Origin: an uncultured Dysosmobacter sp.
GTDB lineage: Bacteria > Bacillota > Clostridia > Oscillospirales > Oscillospiraceae
NCBI GenBank assembly: GCA_934504065.1
Contig: CAKSVQ010000015.1
Coordinates: 1-31,344, forward strand
Direction of reading: 5' to 3'
DNA length: 31,344 nucleotides
Numbering within the stretch: the first letter of the stretch is position 1; every line of letters starts with the position of its first letter. Below, piece after piece: positions 1 through 7,394 of the stretch. The notes beneath the pieces are model-generated. The model saw only the letters and a list, made by a program, of their open reading frames with translations, was not told the DNA's origin and ran no database searches. Made by a program: the position numbers and the translations under genes.

Positions 1-1
1 C

Positions 2-2029
2 GGCAACCTCGCCATCGCCCTGCACCCCGACGAGAGCTACGCCATCGTGAAGAACAACGAAAACGGCGAAATGTACGTCATGGCCGAGGCCCTGACCGAC
101 AAGGTCATGGGCGTGGCGGGCATCCACGATTATGAGACCGTGGAGACCCACGAGGGCGCGTTCTTTGAAAACATGCTGGCGGACCATCCTTTCCTGCCCA
201 AGACCTCCCGTCTGGTGCTGGCGGACTACGTCACCATGGACTCCGGCACCGGCTGCGTCCACACTGCCCCCGGCTTCGGCGCGGACGACTATCAGACCTG
301 CAAGCGCTACGGCATGGAAATGGTGGTGCCCGTCAACGATCAGGGCCGCCACACCGACTATGCCGGAAAGTACGCGGGCATGGTGGTGGAGGAATCCAAC
401 CCCGTCATCCTCAACGACATGAAGGAGTCCGGCGCGCTGCTGGCCAGCGAGGACATCGTCCACAGCTATCCCCACTGCTGGCGCTGCAAGCACCCCATCA
501 TCTTCCGCGCCACGCCCCAGTGGTTCTGCTCGGTGGAGACCTTCAAGGACGAGGCCTGCGCCGCTACCGACGACGTGCGCTGGGTGCCCGGCTGGGGCAT
601 TGACCGCATGAAGAGCATGATCCGCGAGCGCACCGACTGGTGCATTTCCCGCCAGCGCAAGTGGGGTCTGCCCATCCCCGTGGTATACTGCAAGGACTGC
701 GGCAAGCCCGTGTGCACCGACGAGACCATTTCTGCCATTTCCGACCTCTTCGCCAAAGAGGGCTCCAACGCCTGGTTCTCCAGGGACGCCAGCGAGTTCC
801 TGCCCGAGGGCTTTGCCTGCCCCCACTGCGGCAGCAAGTCCGGCTTTGAAAAGGAGACCGACACGCTGGACGGCTGGTTCGACTCCGGCTCCTCTCACTT
901 CGCCGCCATGAAGCACGATCAGGGCTTCTGGCCCGCCACCATGTATCTAGAGGGCCTCGACCAGTACCGCGGCTGGTTCCAGTCCGCGCTGCTCACCGCC
1001 GTGGGCGCTTTCGGCAAGGGCGCGCCCTTCAAGGAGTGCGTCACCCACGGCTGGACCGTGGACGGCGAGGGCAAGGCCATGCACAAGTCCCTTGGCAATG
1101 GCATGGACCCCGCCGAGATCTTTGACAAATACGGTGCCGACCTGCTGCGCCTGTGGGCCGCGTCCGCGGATTACCACGCTGACATGCGCTGCTCGCATGA
1201 GATCTTCAAGCAGCTTTCCCAGAACTATCTGAAGTTCCGCAACACCGCCCGCTACTGCCTGGGCAATCTGGACGGCTTCGATCCCGACCAGCTGGTCTCC
1301 CCCGCCGATATGCTGGAGCTGGACCGCTGGGCCGTCACCCGGCTGAACGACCTGATCGCCAAGTGCTTCAAGGCCTATGACGAGTATGAGTTCAACGCCG
1401 TGACCCACGCCGTGAACGACTTCTGCGTGGTGGAGCTGTCCAACTTCTATCTGGACATCATCAAGGACCGTCTGTACTGCGACGGCAAGGACAGCGCCGC
1501 CCGCCGCAGCGCCCAGACCGCCCTGTTCCTGATCCTCGACACGATGACCAAGATCATGGCCCCCATTCTGGCCTTTACCTGCGACGAGATCTGGCAGGCC
1601 ATGCCCCACCGCGCCGGAGACGATGGCCGCAACGTGGTGTTCAACGACATGAACAAACCCTTTGCGGACTATGCCCTCTCCGCCGACGAGATGGCCCGGT
1701 GGGACAAGATCATCGAGGTGCGCACCGCCGTCAACAGTGTGCTGGAGACCGCCCGCGCCGAAAAGAAGATCGGCAAGAGTCTGGAAGCCGACGTAACGCT
1801 GACCGTTCCCGCCGAGGACGCTTTCCTTGCAGAAATGGACGGCGCGGTGCTGGCCGACCTGCTCATCGTCTCGCAGGTGGAGGTCACCGTGGGCGATGCC
1901 CTGCACGCCTCTGCGGAGAACGCCGCCGGGACCAAGTGCCCCCGCTGCTGGAAGCACTCCACCAGGGCCGATGAAAATGGCCTGTGCCCCCGCTGCGCCG
2001 CCGTGGTCGCCGCCCTGCCCCAGTTCTAA
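2..2029 (+). CDS. ileS: Isoleucyl-tRNA synthetase, 3' part (5' end outside window)
   Basis: Class Ia synthetase that charges tRNA-Ile in the cytoplasm. The frame is open from base 2 (first residues NLAIALHPDESY), so the gene enters from the left and about 675 residues are visible. The editing (CP1) domain shows SGTGCVHTAPGFGADDY. The catalytic domain shows DWCISRQRKWGLPIP and DGWFDSGSSH. The KMSKS loop reads AMHKSLGN, with the first Lys and first Ser replaced; from memory this variant is common in clostridial IleRS and should be active. A CxxC pair (CKDCGKPVC) and CPHC lie in the insertion region. The C-terminal zinc finger is CPRCW...CPRC just before the TAA stop. A GTG near base 47 is internal and not the real start. 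The missing N-terminus would hold the HIGH motif. The gene is followed directly by a stem-loop. Confidence 0.97.
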   Translation, partial: GNLAIALHPDESYAIVKNNENGEMYVMAEALTDKVMGVAGIHDYETVETHEGAFFENMLADHPFLPKTSRLVLADYVTMDSGTGCVHTAPGFGADDYQTCKRYGMEMVVPVNDQGRHTDYAGKYAGMVVEESNPVILNDMKESGALLASEDIVHSYPHCWRCKHPIIFRATPQWFCSVETFKDEACAATDDVRWVPGWGIDRMKSMIRERTDWCISRQRKWGLPIPVVYCKDCGKPVCTDETISAISDLFAKEGSNAWFSRDASEFLPEGFACPHCGSKSGFEKETDTLDGWFDSGSSHFAAMKHDQGFWPATMYLEGLDQYRGWFQSALLTAVGAFGKGAPFKECVTHGWTVDGEGKAMHKSLGNGMDPAEIFDKYGADLLRLWAASADYHADMRCSHEIFKQLSQNYLKFRNTARYCLGNLDGFDPDQLVSPADMLELDRWAVTRLNDLIAKCFKAYDEYEFNAVTHAVNDFCVVELSNFYLDIIKDRLYCDGKDSAARRSAQTALFLILDTMTKIMAPILAFTCDEIWQAMPHRAGDDGRNVVFNDMNKPFADYALSADEMARWDKIIEVRTAVNSVLETARAEKKIGKSLEADVTLTVPAEDAFLAEMDGAVLADLLIVSQVEVTVGDALHASAENAAGTKCPRCWKHSTRADENGLCPRCAAVVAALPQF

Positions 2030-2032
2030 AAA

Positions 2033-2067
2033 CATAAGCCCTTCGGCTTTTCGCCGGAGGGCTTATG
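2033..2067 (+). terminator. Stem-loop just after ileS, likely terminator
   Basis: A 15-bp stem (2033-2047 with 2053-2067, one G-U pair) closes a 5-base loop TTTTC, starting four bases after the ileS stop codon. There is no T-run behind it, so it is either a weak terminator or a 3'-end-protecting hairpin. Confidence 0.6.
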
Positions 2068-2071
2068 CCCC

Positions 2072-2260
2072 TCCAAGAAGTGGCCAGCGCCACTTCTTGG
2101 AAAAAGCTTCGCTGCGCTCCGTGCCTCATGACCGCTGCGTGGTCATTTCGACACACGCTCCGCGCAAAGAGTGTTCTGCCACGCACAGGTCGCGGCAGAA
2201 CACGGATTTCATATCTTTCACGTCTGCGGACGTGAAACTCTGCGAGGCTCTCTGACAAAC
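2072..2260. other. Gene-free structured region with a series of stem-loops
   Basis: No convincing gene lies between ileS and mnmE. Four further stem-loops are seen here: 2072-2101 (13-bp perfect stem, loop CAGC), 2128-2146 (ATGACC/GGTCAT), 2171-2203 (10-bp perfect stem, 13-base loop), and 2216-2237 (9-bp perfect stem TTTCACGTC/GACGTGAAA, loop TGCG). Short open frames cross the region on both strands (for example 2126-2320 minus), but none has a ribosome binding site or a recognisable domain. The density of perfect inverted repeats suggests a dispersed repeat element or a structured 3' UTR. I cannot tell which from one copy. Confidence 0.6.
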
Positions 2261-2262
2261 TC

Positions 2263-2302
2263 CGTCGGTTTCCCCTCTTGGGAAAACCGACGTTTCTTTT
2301 TT
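2263..2302 (+). terminator. Rho-independent terminator upstream of mnmE
   Basis: CGTCGGTTTCCC (2263-2274) pairs with GGGAAAACCGACG (2280-2292) with one bulged A, loop CTCTT, followed by TTTCTTTTTT. This is the most classical terminator between ileS and mnmE. Confidence 0.85.
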
Positions 2303-2312
2303 CGCGGCGCTG

Positions 2313-2321
2313 TGATACAAT
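2313..2321 (+). promoter_or_regulatory. Extended -10 promoter for mnmE
   Basis: TGATACAAT is an extended -10 (TG, one base, TACAAT). The hexamer 17 bases upstream is only TTTCTT, so the TG motif would carry recognition. It lies between the terminator and the mnmE start, about 68 bases ahead of the ATG. Confidence 0.55.
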
Positions 2322-2388
2322 GCGTAAGAAAGACCATATAAAATCGAAATTCATACGCAGAATTCGCATTTTAAAGGAGCAGATCGAT

Positions 2389-3762
2389 ATGGATGTGATC
2401 GCCGCCATTTCCACAGGAAGCGCCGCAGCGGGCATTGGCGTGGTGCGCGTTTCCGGCGAGGGGTGCTTCACCCTGTGCGACCGGGTGTTCCGCCCCCGCA
2501 ACGGCAAGCCCTTTGCCCAGCAGGCTTCCCACAAAATGGTATTCGGCGAGATGCTGGATGCCGCCGGGGCCGTCATTGACCGGGGGCTGGCGGTGCGCTT
2601 TGCCGAAGGCCACAGCTACACCGGGGAGGACTCCGCCGAATTTCACTGCCACGGCTCCCCCGTGGTGCTGCGGGAGCTGCTCAGCGCCCTGTTCGCCGCC
2701 GGGGCCCGACAGGCTCAGGCCGGGGAATTCACCCGGCGGGCCTTCTTAAACGGCAAAATGGACCTGACGGAAGCCGAAGCCGTCATTGATCTGATCGACG
2801 CCCAAACCGCCGCCGCCGCCAGAAACGCTGCTGCACAGCTGGACGGCGGCCTACGGCGACGTCTGGAGCCGATCCAAGAGGCGCTCATCGACATTACCTC
2901 CCGGTTTTACGCTGTAGTGGACTATCCGGACGAGGACATTGAGGACATCCACCCCCAGCAGGTGGAGGATGCCCTTTCCACCGCCCTCTCCGCCCTCTCT
3001 GCCCTCTCCCGCACCGCCCAGCGGGGCCGGGTGCTGAAAAACGGCGTGCGCACCGCCATCATTGGCCGTCCCAACGCGGGCAAAAGCTCCCTGCTCAACG
3101 CGCTGGCGGGCTTTGACCGCGCCATTGTCACCGACATTCCCGGCACCACCCGGGACACGGTGGAGGAGACCGCCCTGTGCGGCGGCGTGCTGCTGCGGCT
3201 GGTGGACACCGCCGGCATCCGTTCCACCGCCGATGAGGTAGAGCGGTTGGGCGTGGAGCGCAGCCGCAGGGCGGCGGAGGATGCCGACCTTGTTCTGGCG
3301 GTGTTCGACGGCAGCCAGCCCCTCACCGCGGAGGACCGCGCCATTATGGAGCTGGCTGCGGGGCAAAGGCACTGGCTCCTCATCGCCAACAAGGCCGACC
3401 TGCCCTCTCCCACTCCGCTCACATGGAATGGCGTGGGCACGGCCCCTGCCGCCGTCCTCTCCCTCTCCGCCCGCACCGGGGCGGGGCTGGACACACTGGA
3501 ACAGGCCGTGGCAGCCCTCTTCCCCGCTATTTCCGCCGCCGAAAGCGGGTCGCTTCTGACCAACGCCCGGCAGGAATCCGCCGTACAGCGGGCGCTGGAC
3601 GCTGTGCAGCGGGCGCTGGACGCGCTGCGGGCCGGATTTACCCCAGATGCCATTCTCACCGACGCCGAGGAGGCGCTGGACGCCATCGGCGAGCTGACGG
3701 GCCGCACCGCGAAAGAAGAGATCGTGGGGGCGGTATTCAGCCGCTTCTGCGTGGGAAAGTGA
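2389..3762 (+). CDS. mnmE: tRNA modification GTPase MnmE (TrmE)
   Basis: With MnmG it installs the (carboxymethyl)aminomethyl group on wobble U34 of certain tRNAs. The product is 457 aa, the usual family length. The order is an N-terminal folate-binding domain (VVRVSGEG near residue 20), a helical domain, and an inserted G domain: G1 GRPNAGKSS at 226-234, TRDT, G3 DTAGI at 273-277, and G4 NKAD at 334-337. The protein ends in FCVGK, where the near-terminal Cys of the family C(I/V/L)GK signature sits. The ATG at 2389 is chosen because taaaggag precedes it and it gives the canonical MDVIAAISTG start; the frame is open further upstream from a TTG but would run through the terminator. Its usual partner mnmG is not in the window, although rsmG, parA and parB, which often lie near it, are 18 kb or more downstream. 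Confidence 0.97.
   Translation: MDVIAAISTGSAAAGIGVVRVSGEGCFTLCDRVFRPRNGKPFAQQASHKMVFGEMLDAAGAVIDRGLAVRFAEGHSYTGEDSAEFHCHGSPVVLRELLSALFAAGARQAQAGEFTRRAFLNGKMDLTEAEAVIDLIDAQTAAAARNAAAQLDGGLRRRLEPIQEALIDITSRFYAVVDYPDEDIEDIHPQQVEDALSTALSALSALSRTAQRGRVLKNGVRTAIIGRPNAGKSSLLNALAGFDRAIVTDIPGTTRDTVEETALCGGVLLRLVDTAGIRSTADEVERLGVERSRRAAEDADLVLAVFDGSQPLTAEDRAIMELAAGQRHWLLIANKADLPSPTPLTWNGVGTAPAAVLSLSARTGAGLDTLEQAVAALFPAISAAESGSLLTNARQESAVQRALDAVQRALDALRAGFTPDAILTDAEEALDAIGELTGRTAKEEIVGAVFSRFCVGK
3583..3624 (+). repeat. In-frame 21-bp tandem duplication in mnmE
   Basis: Two adjacent 21-bp units encode VQRALDA-VQRALDA in the second helical segment of MnmE. They differ at a few bases. The repeat adds a heptad-like pattern and keeps the frame. 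Confidence 0.7.
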
Positions 3763-3809
3763 CGGCAGGGGCCGAAGCGCGTCGAAATCTCATTTTCATT
3801 CTTTCTTTG

Positions 3810-3828
3810 CGTGGTTTACAAAACCACG
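3810..3828. promoter_or_regulatory. Inverted repeat over the -35 box, candidate operator
   Basis: CGTGGTTT-ACA-AAACCACG is a perfect 8-bp inverted repeat that straddles the -35 hexamer of the promoter at 3815-3843. A third half-site CGTGGT occurs at 3833-3838, running into the -10. No T-run follows, so it is not a good terminator. The first gene of the operon is a predicted DNA-binding protein, so autoregulation is a natural inference. Confidence 0.5.
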
Positions 3829-3843
3829 TCCCCGTGGTATAAT
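3815..3843 (+). promoter_or_regulatory. Sigma-A promoter of the DUF1836-degV-prmA run
   Basis: TTTACA (3815-3820), 17-base spacer, TATAAT (3838-3843), with TG one base before the -10. This is one of the best promoter matches in the window. Confidence 0.85.
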
Positions 3844-3877
3844 TTCTTTATATGTGATATGCACAAAGGAGGAACCT

Positions 3878-4417
3878 ATGCAGGATTTGAATGAACTGCG
3901 CCAGCGGCTGCGGCAGCAGCGCCCCGTGGTGTGGGAACAGCTGCCGGATTTTGCCCTGTACATGGATCAGGTGCTCAGCTATATGGACCGCCAGACGCTG
4001 CGCTTTGACGAAGGCAGTACACTGACCGCCGCCATGGTGAACAATTACACGAAAAGCGGCCTGCTGCCCCGGGCGGACGGAAAAAAGTACAACCGGGAGC
4101 ATCTGGCCTATCTCACCGCCATCTGCGTTTTAAAGCAGGTGCTCTCCGCCCGGGACATCGACCTGCTCTTTCAGGAAGAGCTGCGGGGCGAGCGGCAGGT
4201 ACAGGACGGGTACGCCTCTTTCTGCGCCAGCCTTGACAGCGCCCTGAATCTGACGGCCAGTGAGATGGACAGCAGGGATGAAAGCGCCTCACTGGCGGAT
4301 TCCGCCATTCATTTTGCCCTGCTCAGCTATGCCGCAGGCCTTGCCGCCCAGCGCTATGTGGCCGCCCTGCGGGAACAGCACGGCGAAACGCCGAAAAAAG
4401 TAAAGGAGCGCGCCTGA
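3878..4417 (+). CDS. DUF1836-family protein, predicted MerR-like DNA binder
   Basis: A 179-aa cytoplasmic protein. The central stretch from about residue 25 to 110 (LTAAMVNNYTKSGLLPR, then KKYNREHLAYLTAICVLKQV) matches my memory of DUF1836, a Firmicutes family with a MerR-type winged-helix look. MVNNYTKSGLLP resembles the recognition helix of MerR proteins. The C-terminal third is Ala-rich and helical, possibly for dimerisation. The ATG at 3878 follows aaaggagg at a good distance; an upstream in-frame GTG has no such site. It leads a run with degV (one base apart), prmA and a BASS transporter. The ligand and target are unknown. The inverted repeat over its own promoter is a candidate target. 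Confidence 0.8.
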   Translation: MQDLNELRQRLRQQRPVVWEQLPDFALYMDQVLSYMDRQTLRFDEGSTLTAAMVNNYTKSGLLPRADGKKYNREHLAYLTAICVLKQVLSARDIDLLFQEELRGERQVQDGYASFCASLDSALNLTASEMDSRDESASLADSAIHFALLSYAAGLAAQRYVAALREQHGETPKKVKERA

Positions 4418-4418
4418 T

Positions 4419-5291
4419 ATGCGAGAGTATGTGATCCTTACCGACAGCTGCTGCGACCTTCCGGCCCAAACCGCGCAGGAAACGGGCCTTGCGGTGCTTC
4501 CCCTGAGTCTGGAAATGGGCGGCAGGACCTACCGCAACTATCTGGACGGCCGCGAGATCGGCTTTCACGATTTTTACGAGCGCATCCGCGCCGGGGAAAC
4601 GGCCACCACCTCCGCCGTCAGCGTGGGGGACTTTGAGTCGGCCATGACCGCCGCCGTGGAGGCGGGGCTGGATGTGCTGTGCCTGTGCTTTTCCTCTGCC
4701 CTCTCCGCCACCTACCAGTCCGCCGTGATCGCCGCCGAAGAGCTCTCTGCGGCCCATCCCGAGGCCAGACTGCTGGTGGTGGACTCGCTGTGCGCTTCAC
4801 TGGGGCAGGGGCTTTTCTGCTATCTCTGCGCACAGGAAAAGGCCAGGGGCCGCACCATGGAAGAGGTCTATCAATTTGCGCTGGATAACCGGGGCCGGGT
4901 GTGCCACTGGTTCACCGTGGACGATCTCAACCACCTCAAGCGGGGCGGGCGCATCAGCGCCGCCACCGCCCTGTTCGGCACCATGCTGGCCATCAAGCCC
5001 GTGCTGCACGTGGACGACGAGGGCCGCCTGACCGCCGTGAGCAAGGCCCGTGGGCGCAAGGCCTCCCTGACCGCGCTGGTGGACAGAATGGAAAAAACCG
5101 CCCTTGACCCCGCCCACCAGACCGTGTTCATCAGCCATGGCGACTGCCTGCCTGACGCGGAATTCGTGGCGCAGGAGATCCGCCGCCGCATGGGCACCAC
5201 AGACATCCGCATCAACTTCATCGGGCCCGTCATCGGCAACCACGCGGGCCCCGGCACGGTGGCGCTGTTCTTTTTGGGAACGCAGCGCTGA
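4419..5291 (+). CDS. DegV family fatty-acid-binding protein
   Basis: A 290-aa protein with the DegV fold. In Gram-positive bacteria these proteins bind long-chain fatty acids and hand them to fatty acid kinase (FakA/FakB system). Visible features are the N-terminal YVILTDSCCDLP, TTSAVSVGDF around residues 66-75, CLCFSSALSATYQSA near 87-101, and the hydrophobic lid region VDDLNHLKRGGRIS near 166-179, which is typical of the family. The C-terminal IGPVIGNHAGPGTVALFF is the usual ending. It starts one base after the DUF1836 stop, so the two are translationally linked. No fakA is in the window, so the ligand assignment is family-level only. Confidence 0.92.
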   Translation: MREYVILTDSCCDLPAQTAQETGLAVLPLSLEMGGRTYRNYLDGREIGFHDFYERIRAGETATTSAVSVGDFESAMTAAVEAGLDVLCLCFSSALSATYQSAVIAAEELSAAHPEARLLVVDSLCASLGQGLFCYLCAQEKARGRTMEEVYQFALDNRGRVCHWFTVDDLNHLKRGGRISAATALFGTMLAIKPVLHVDDEGRLTAVSKARGRKASLTALVDRMEKTALDPAHQTVFISHGDCLPDAEFVAQEIRRRMGTTDIRINFIGPVIGNHAGPGTVALFFLGTQR

Positions 5292-5306
5292 AAGAGAGGA
5301 ACGAAC

Positions 5307-6260
5307 ATGAACTGGTTAGCCCTGCACATTGAAACGAACCACACGGGTCTCGAGGCCGTGGAGACCATGCTCTCCGCGCTGGGGATCGACGGGGTGGTCA
5401 TTGACGACGAAACGGAATTTCAGGATTTTCTGGAAAACAACCACCAGTACTGGGACTATGTGGACGAGGAGCTGGAGGCGCGGATGCACGGCGCGTCCCG
5501 CGTGACCTTCTACCTCTCCACCGACGAAGAGGGCTTTGCCAAAATGGGCGAGGTGCGCATAGCCCTGCAGGCCCTGAAGGACAGCCGCAGCGACTGCGGC
5601 ACCCTGCTGATGACCATGGACGACCTGCAGGACGCCGACTGGGAAAACAACTGGAAGCAATACTATAAGCCCATGGAGATCGGCCAGCGGCTGCTGGTGA
5701 TCCCCCAGTGGGAGCAGGCCGACCCCGCCGGACGGGTGCCGCTGATCCTGGACCCCGGCCTGACCTTCGGCACTGGGAGCCACGCCACTACCCAGCTGTG
5801 CCTGACGGCGCTGGAGCAGGCCGTCCACGGCGGAGAACAGGTGCTGGACCTTGGCTGCGGCAGCGGCATTTTGTCCATTGCCGCACTGAAGCTGGGCGCG
5901 GCCCACGCCGTGGCCGTGGACATTGACGACAAGTGTCTGGACGTGGCCTATGAAAACGCCGCCCTCAACGGCATCGGCAAGGATACCTACACCGTGAAGG
6001 TGGGCGATGTACTGGGCGACTCAGCACTGCGGGCGGAGCTTGGCAGCGGCTACCACATCGTGCTTGCCAACATCGTGGCGGACGTGATCATCGGCCTTGC
6101 GCCCATGGTGCGTTCGCTGCTGGCCCCCGACGGACTGTTCCTCTGCTCCGGCATCATTGACGACCGGGCAGACGAGGTGGCCCAGCGCCTGCGGGAAGCC
6201 GGGCTGACCATTACCGAGACCCGGTCGGACGACGGCTGGTTTGCCTACACCTGCCGTTAA
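5307..6260 (+). CDS. prmA: Ribosomal protein L11 methyltransferase
   Basis: SAM-dependent enzyme that methylates lysines and the N-terminus of ribosomal protein L11. It has 317 aa, the normal length. The N-terminal 120 residues are the substrate-recognition domain. The catalytic part has DPGLTFGTGSHATT at 149-162, motif I VLDLGCGSG at 179-187, an acidic VAVDID at the end of strand 2, and NIVADVI near 255, which is the NxxA-type motif of the family. A GAGAGG site precedes the ATG, 15 bases after degV. In many Firmicutes prmA lies in a dnaJ-prmA-rsmE cluster; here it is with degV and a transporter. Confidence 0.95.
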   Translation: MNWLALHIETNHTGLEAVETMLSALGIDGVVIDDETEFQDFLENNHQYWDYVDEELEARMHGASRVTFYLSTDEEGFAKMGEVRIALQALKDSRSDCGTLLMTMDDLQDADWENNWKQYYKPMEIGQRLLVIPQWEQADPAGRVPLILDPGLTFGTGSHATTQLCLTALEQAVHGGEQVLDLGCGSGILSIAALKLGAAHAVAVDIDDKCLDVAYENAALNGIGKDTYTVKVGDVLGDSALRAELGSGYHIVLANIVADVIIGLAPMVRSLLAPDGLFLCSGIIDDRADEVAQRLREAGLTITETRSDDGWFAYTCR

Positions 6261-6280
6261 CAGGAAGCGGAGGCGTTTTC

Positions 6281-7255
6281 GTGGAGAAATTATACCAATG
6301 CAACCGCTTTGTGGGCAAATACTTCCCGTGGTTCGTGCTGGCCTGTGCGGCGGCAGGCGTGCTGTTTCCTGACACGCTGTCCCATCTCAACGGCATTCTG
6401 GTGCCGCTGTTCGCCTTTATGACCTTTTCCAACAGTTTGGGCGGCGGCTTCCGGGAGCTGGGGCGGGTGTTTTTGCACCCGCTGCCTGTCATTCTGGTGC
6501 TGGCGCTGCTGCACATCGTCATCCCCGTGGCCACGCTGGGACTGGGCAGCCTGCTCTTCCCCAACGACCCCCTGTTTACCACGGGGCTGGTGCTGGAATA
6601 TGTGATCCCCACCGGCGTTGCCTCGCTGATGTGGGTGGGAATGTGCGCCGGAAACGCATCGCTGTGCCTTTCCATCGTGCTGCTGGACACGCTGCTGGCC
6701 CCGGCAGTGATCCCCCTGCTTTTAAAGCTCTTGGTAGGCTCCGTGGTGGAACTGGACGCATGGAGCATGATGAAGGACCTTCTTGTCATGGTGGCGCTGC
6801 CCGCGCTGGCTGCCATGACGCTGTATCAGGTGACAGGCGGCAAGGTGGCCGTGACGCTCAAGCCCAAGCTGGAGCTTTTTTCCAAGCTGGCGCTGCTGAC
6901 CATGATCGGCGCCAACGCTACCTCCTGCGCCCCGTTCCTCCACCAGCTCAACGCCACGCTGGTGAAAGTGATGCTGGCGGTGTTCCTCATCTGCCTCTTC
7001 GGCTTTCTCGCCGGGTACTGGTGCGGCAAGGCGCTGCATCTGGATTATCCCACCTGCGAGACGCTGTGTTTGAACACCGGACTGCGCAATGTCAGTGCCG
7101 GGGCCGTGCTGGCCATGCAGTATTTCCCGCCCGCGGCCATGTTCCCTGTGGCCTTCACCCCCCTCTTTCTGCAATTCACCACCTCGGTGATCGTCAAGGT
7201 CCTGATGAACACTCCCTCCGCCAAAGCCCACCGGGCCCGGCAGGAAACGGTATAA
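6281..7255 (+). CDS. Bile acid:sodium symporter (BASS) family membrane transporter
   Basis: A 324-aa integral membrane protein with about 9-10 hydrophobic segments, starting with a GTG that follows aagcggagg. VPLFAFMTFSNSLGGGFREL near residue 45 and LEYVIPTGVASLMWVGMCAG near 105-124 resemble the first conserved motif and the crossover helix of SBF/BASS transporters (an E or Q followed by a Pro-containing broken helix). MIGANATSCAPFL and LNTGLRNVSAGAVLA match the second pseudo-repeat. BASS proteins move bile acids, pantoate, pyruvate or other organic anions with sodium; the substrate here cannot be read from sequence. It is the last gene of the DUF1836-degV-prmA run and is followed by a terminator. 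Confidence 0.85.
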   Translation: MEKLYQCNRFVGKYFPWFVLACAAAGVLFPDTLSHLNGILVPLFAFMTFSNSLGGGFRELGRVFLHPLPVILVLALLHIVIPVATLGLGSLLFPNDPLFTTGLVLEYVIPTGVASLMWVGMCAGNASLCLSIVLLDTLLAPAVIPLLLKLLVGSVVELDAWSMMKDLLVMVALPALAAMTLYQVTGGKVAVTLKPKLELFSKLALLTMIGANATSCAPFLHQLNATLVKVMLAVFLICLFGFLAGYWCGKALHLDYPTCETLCLNTGLRNVSAGAVLAMQYFPPAAMFPVAFTPLFLQFTTSVIVKVLMNTPSAKAHRARQETV

Positions 7256-7274
7256 ACCTTTTTCGACAGTCTGT

Positions 7275-7306
7275 ATGCCCGCCGGAAAACTGGCGGGCAT
7301 TTTTTT
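7275..7306 (+). terminator. Rho-independent terminator after the BASS transporter
   Basis: ATGCCCGCC (7275-7283) pairs with GGCGGGCAT (7292-7300), 8-base loop, followed by a run of seven T including the last stem base. This is a textbook terminator closing the operon. Confidence 0.93.
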
Positions 7307-7362
7307 GTGAATTTTGGCGTTTGATTCGAGCAATTCCGCCGGATTTTTGCACTTTTGCGAAG

Positions 7363-7368
7363 TACAAT
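7363..7368 (+). promoter_or_regulatory. Possible -10 box for the noc-like gene
   Basis: TACAAT lies 27 bases ahead of the ATG in a gap that begins with a terminator, so a promoter is expected here. No convincing -35 was found at the right spacing. Confidence 0.35.
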
Positions 7369-7394
7369 GAAAAAAAACGGAAGGAGGCGCTTTT

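Noticed and set aside
2216..2237. TTTCACGTC-TGCG-GACGTGAAA resembles a parS site
   Set aside because: The two parS half-sites are separated by six extra bases (CTGCGG), so ParB could not read the 16-bp motif; treated as a hairpin only.
2126..2320. Small minus-strand frame in the ileS-mnmE gap
   Set aside because: It spans several perfect hairpins and a terminator, with no ribosome binding site; probably a spurious frame within a structured region.
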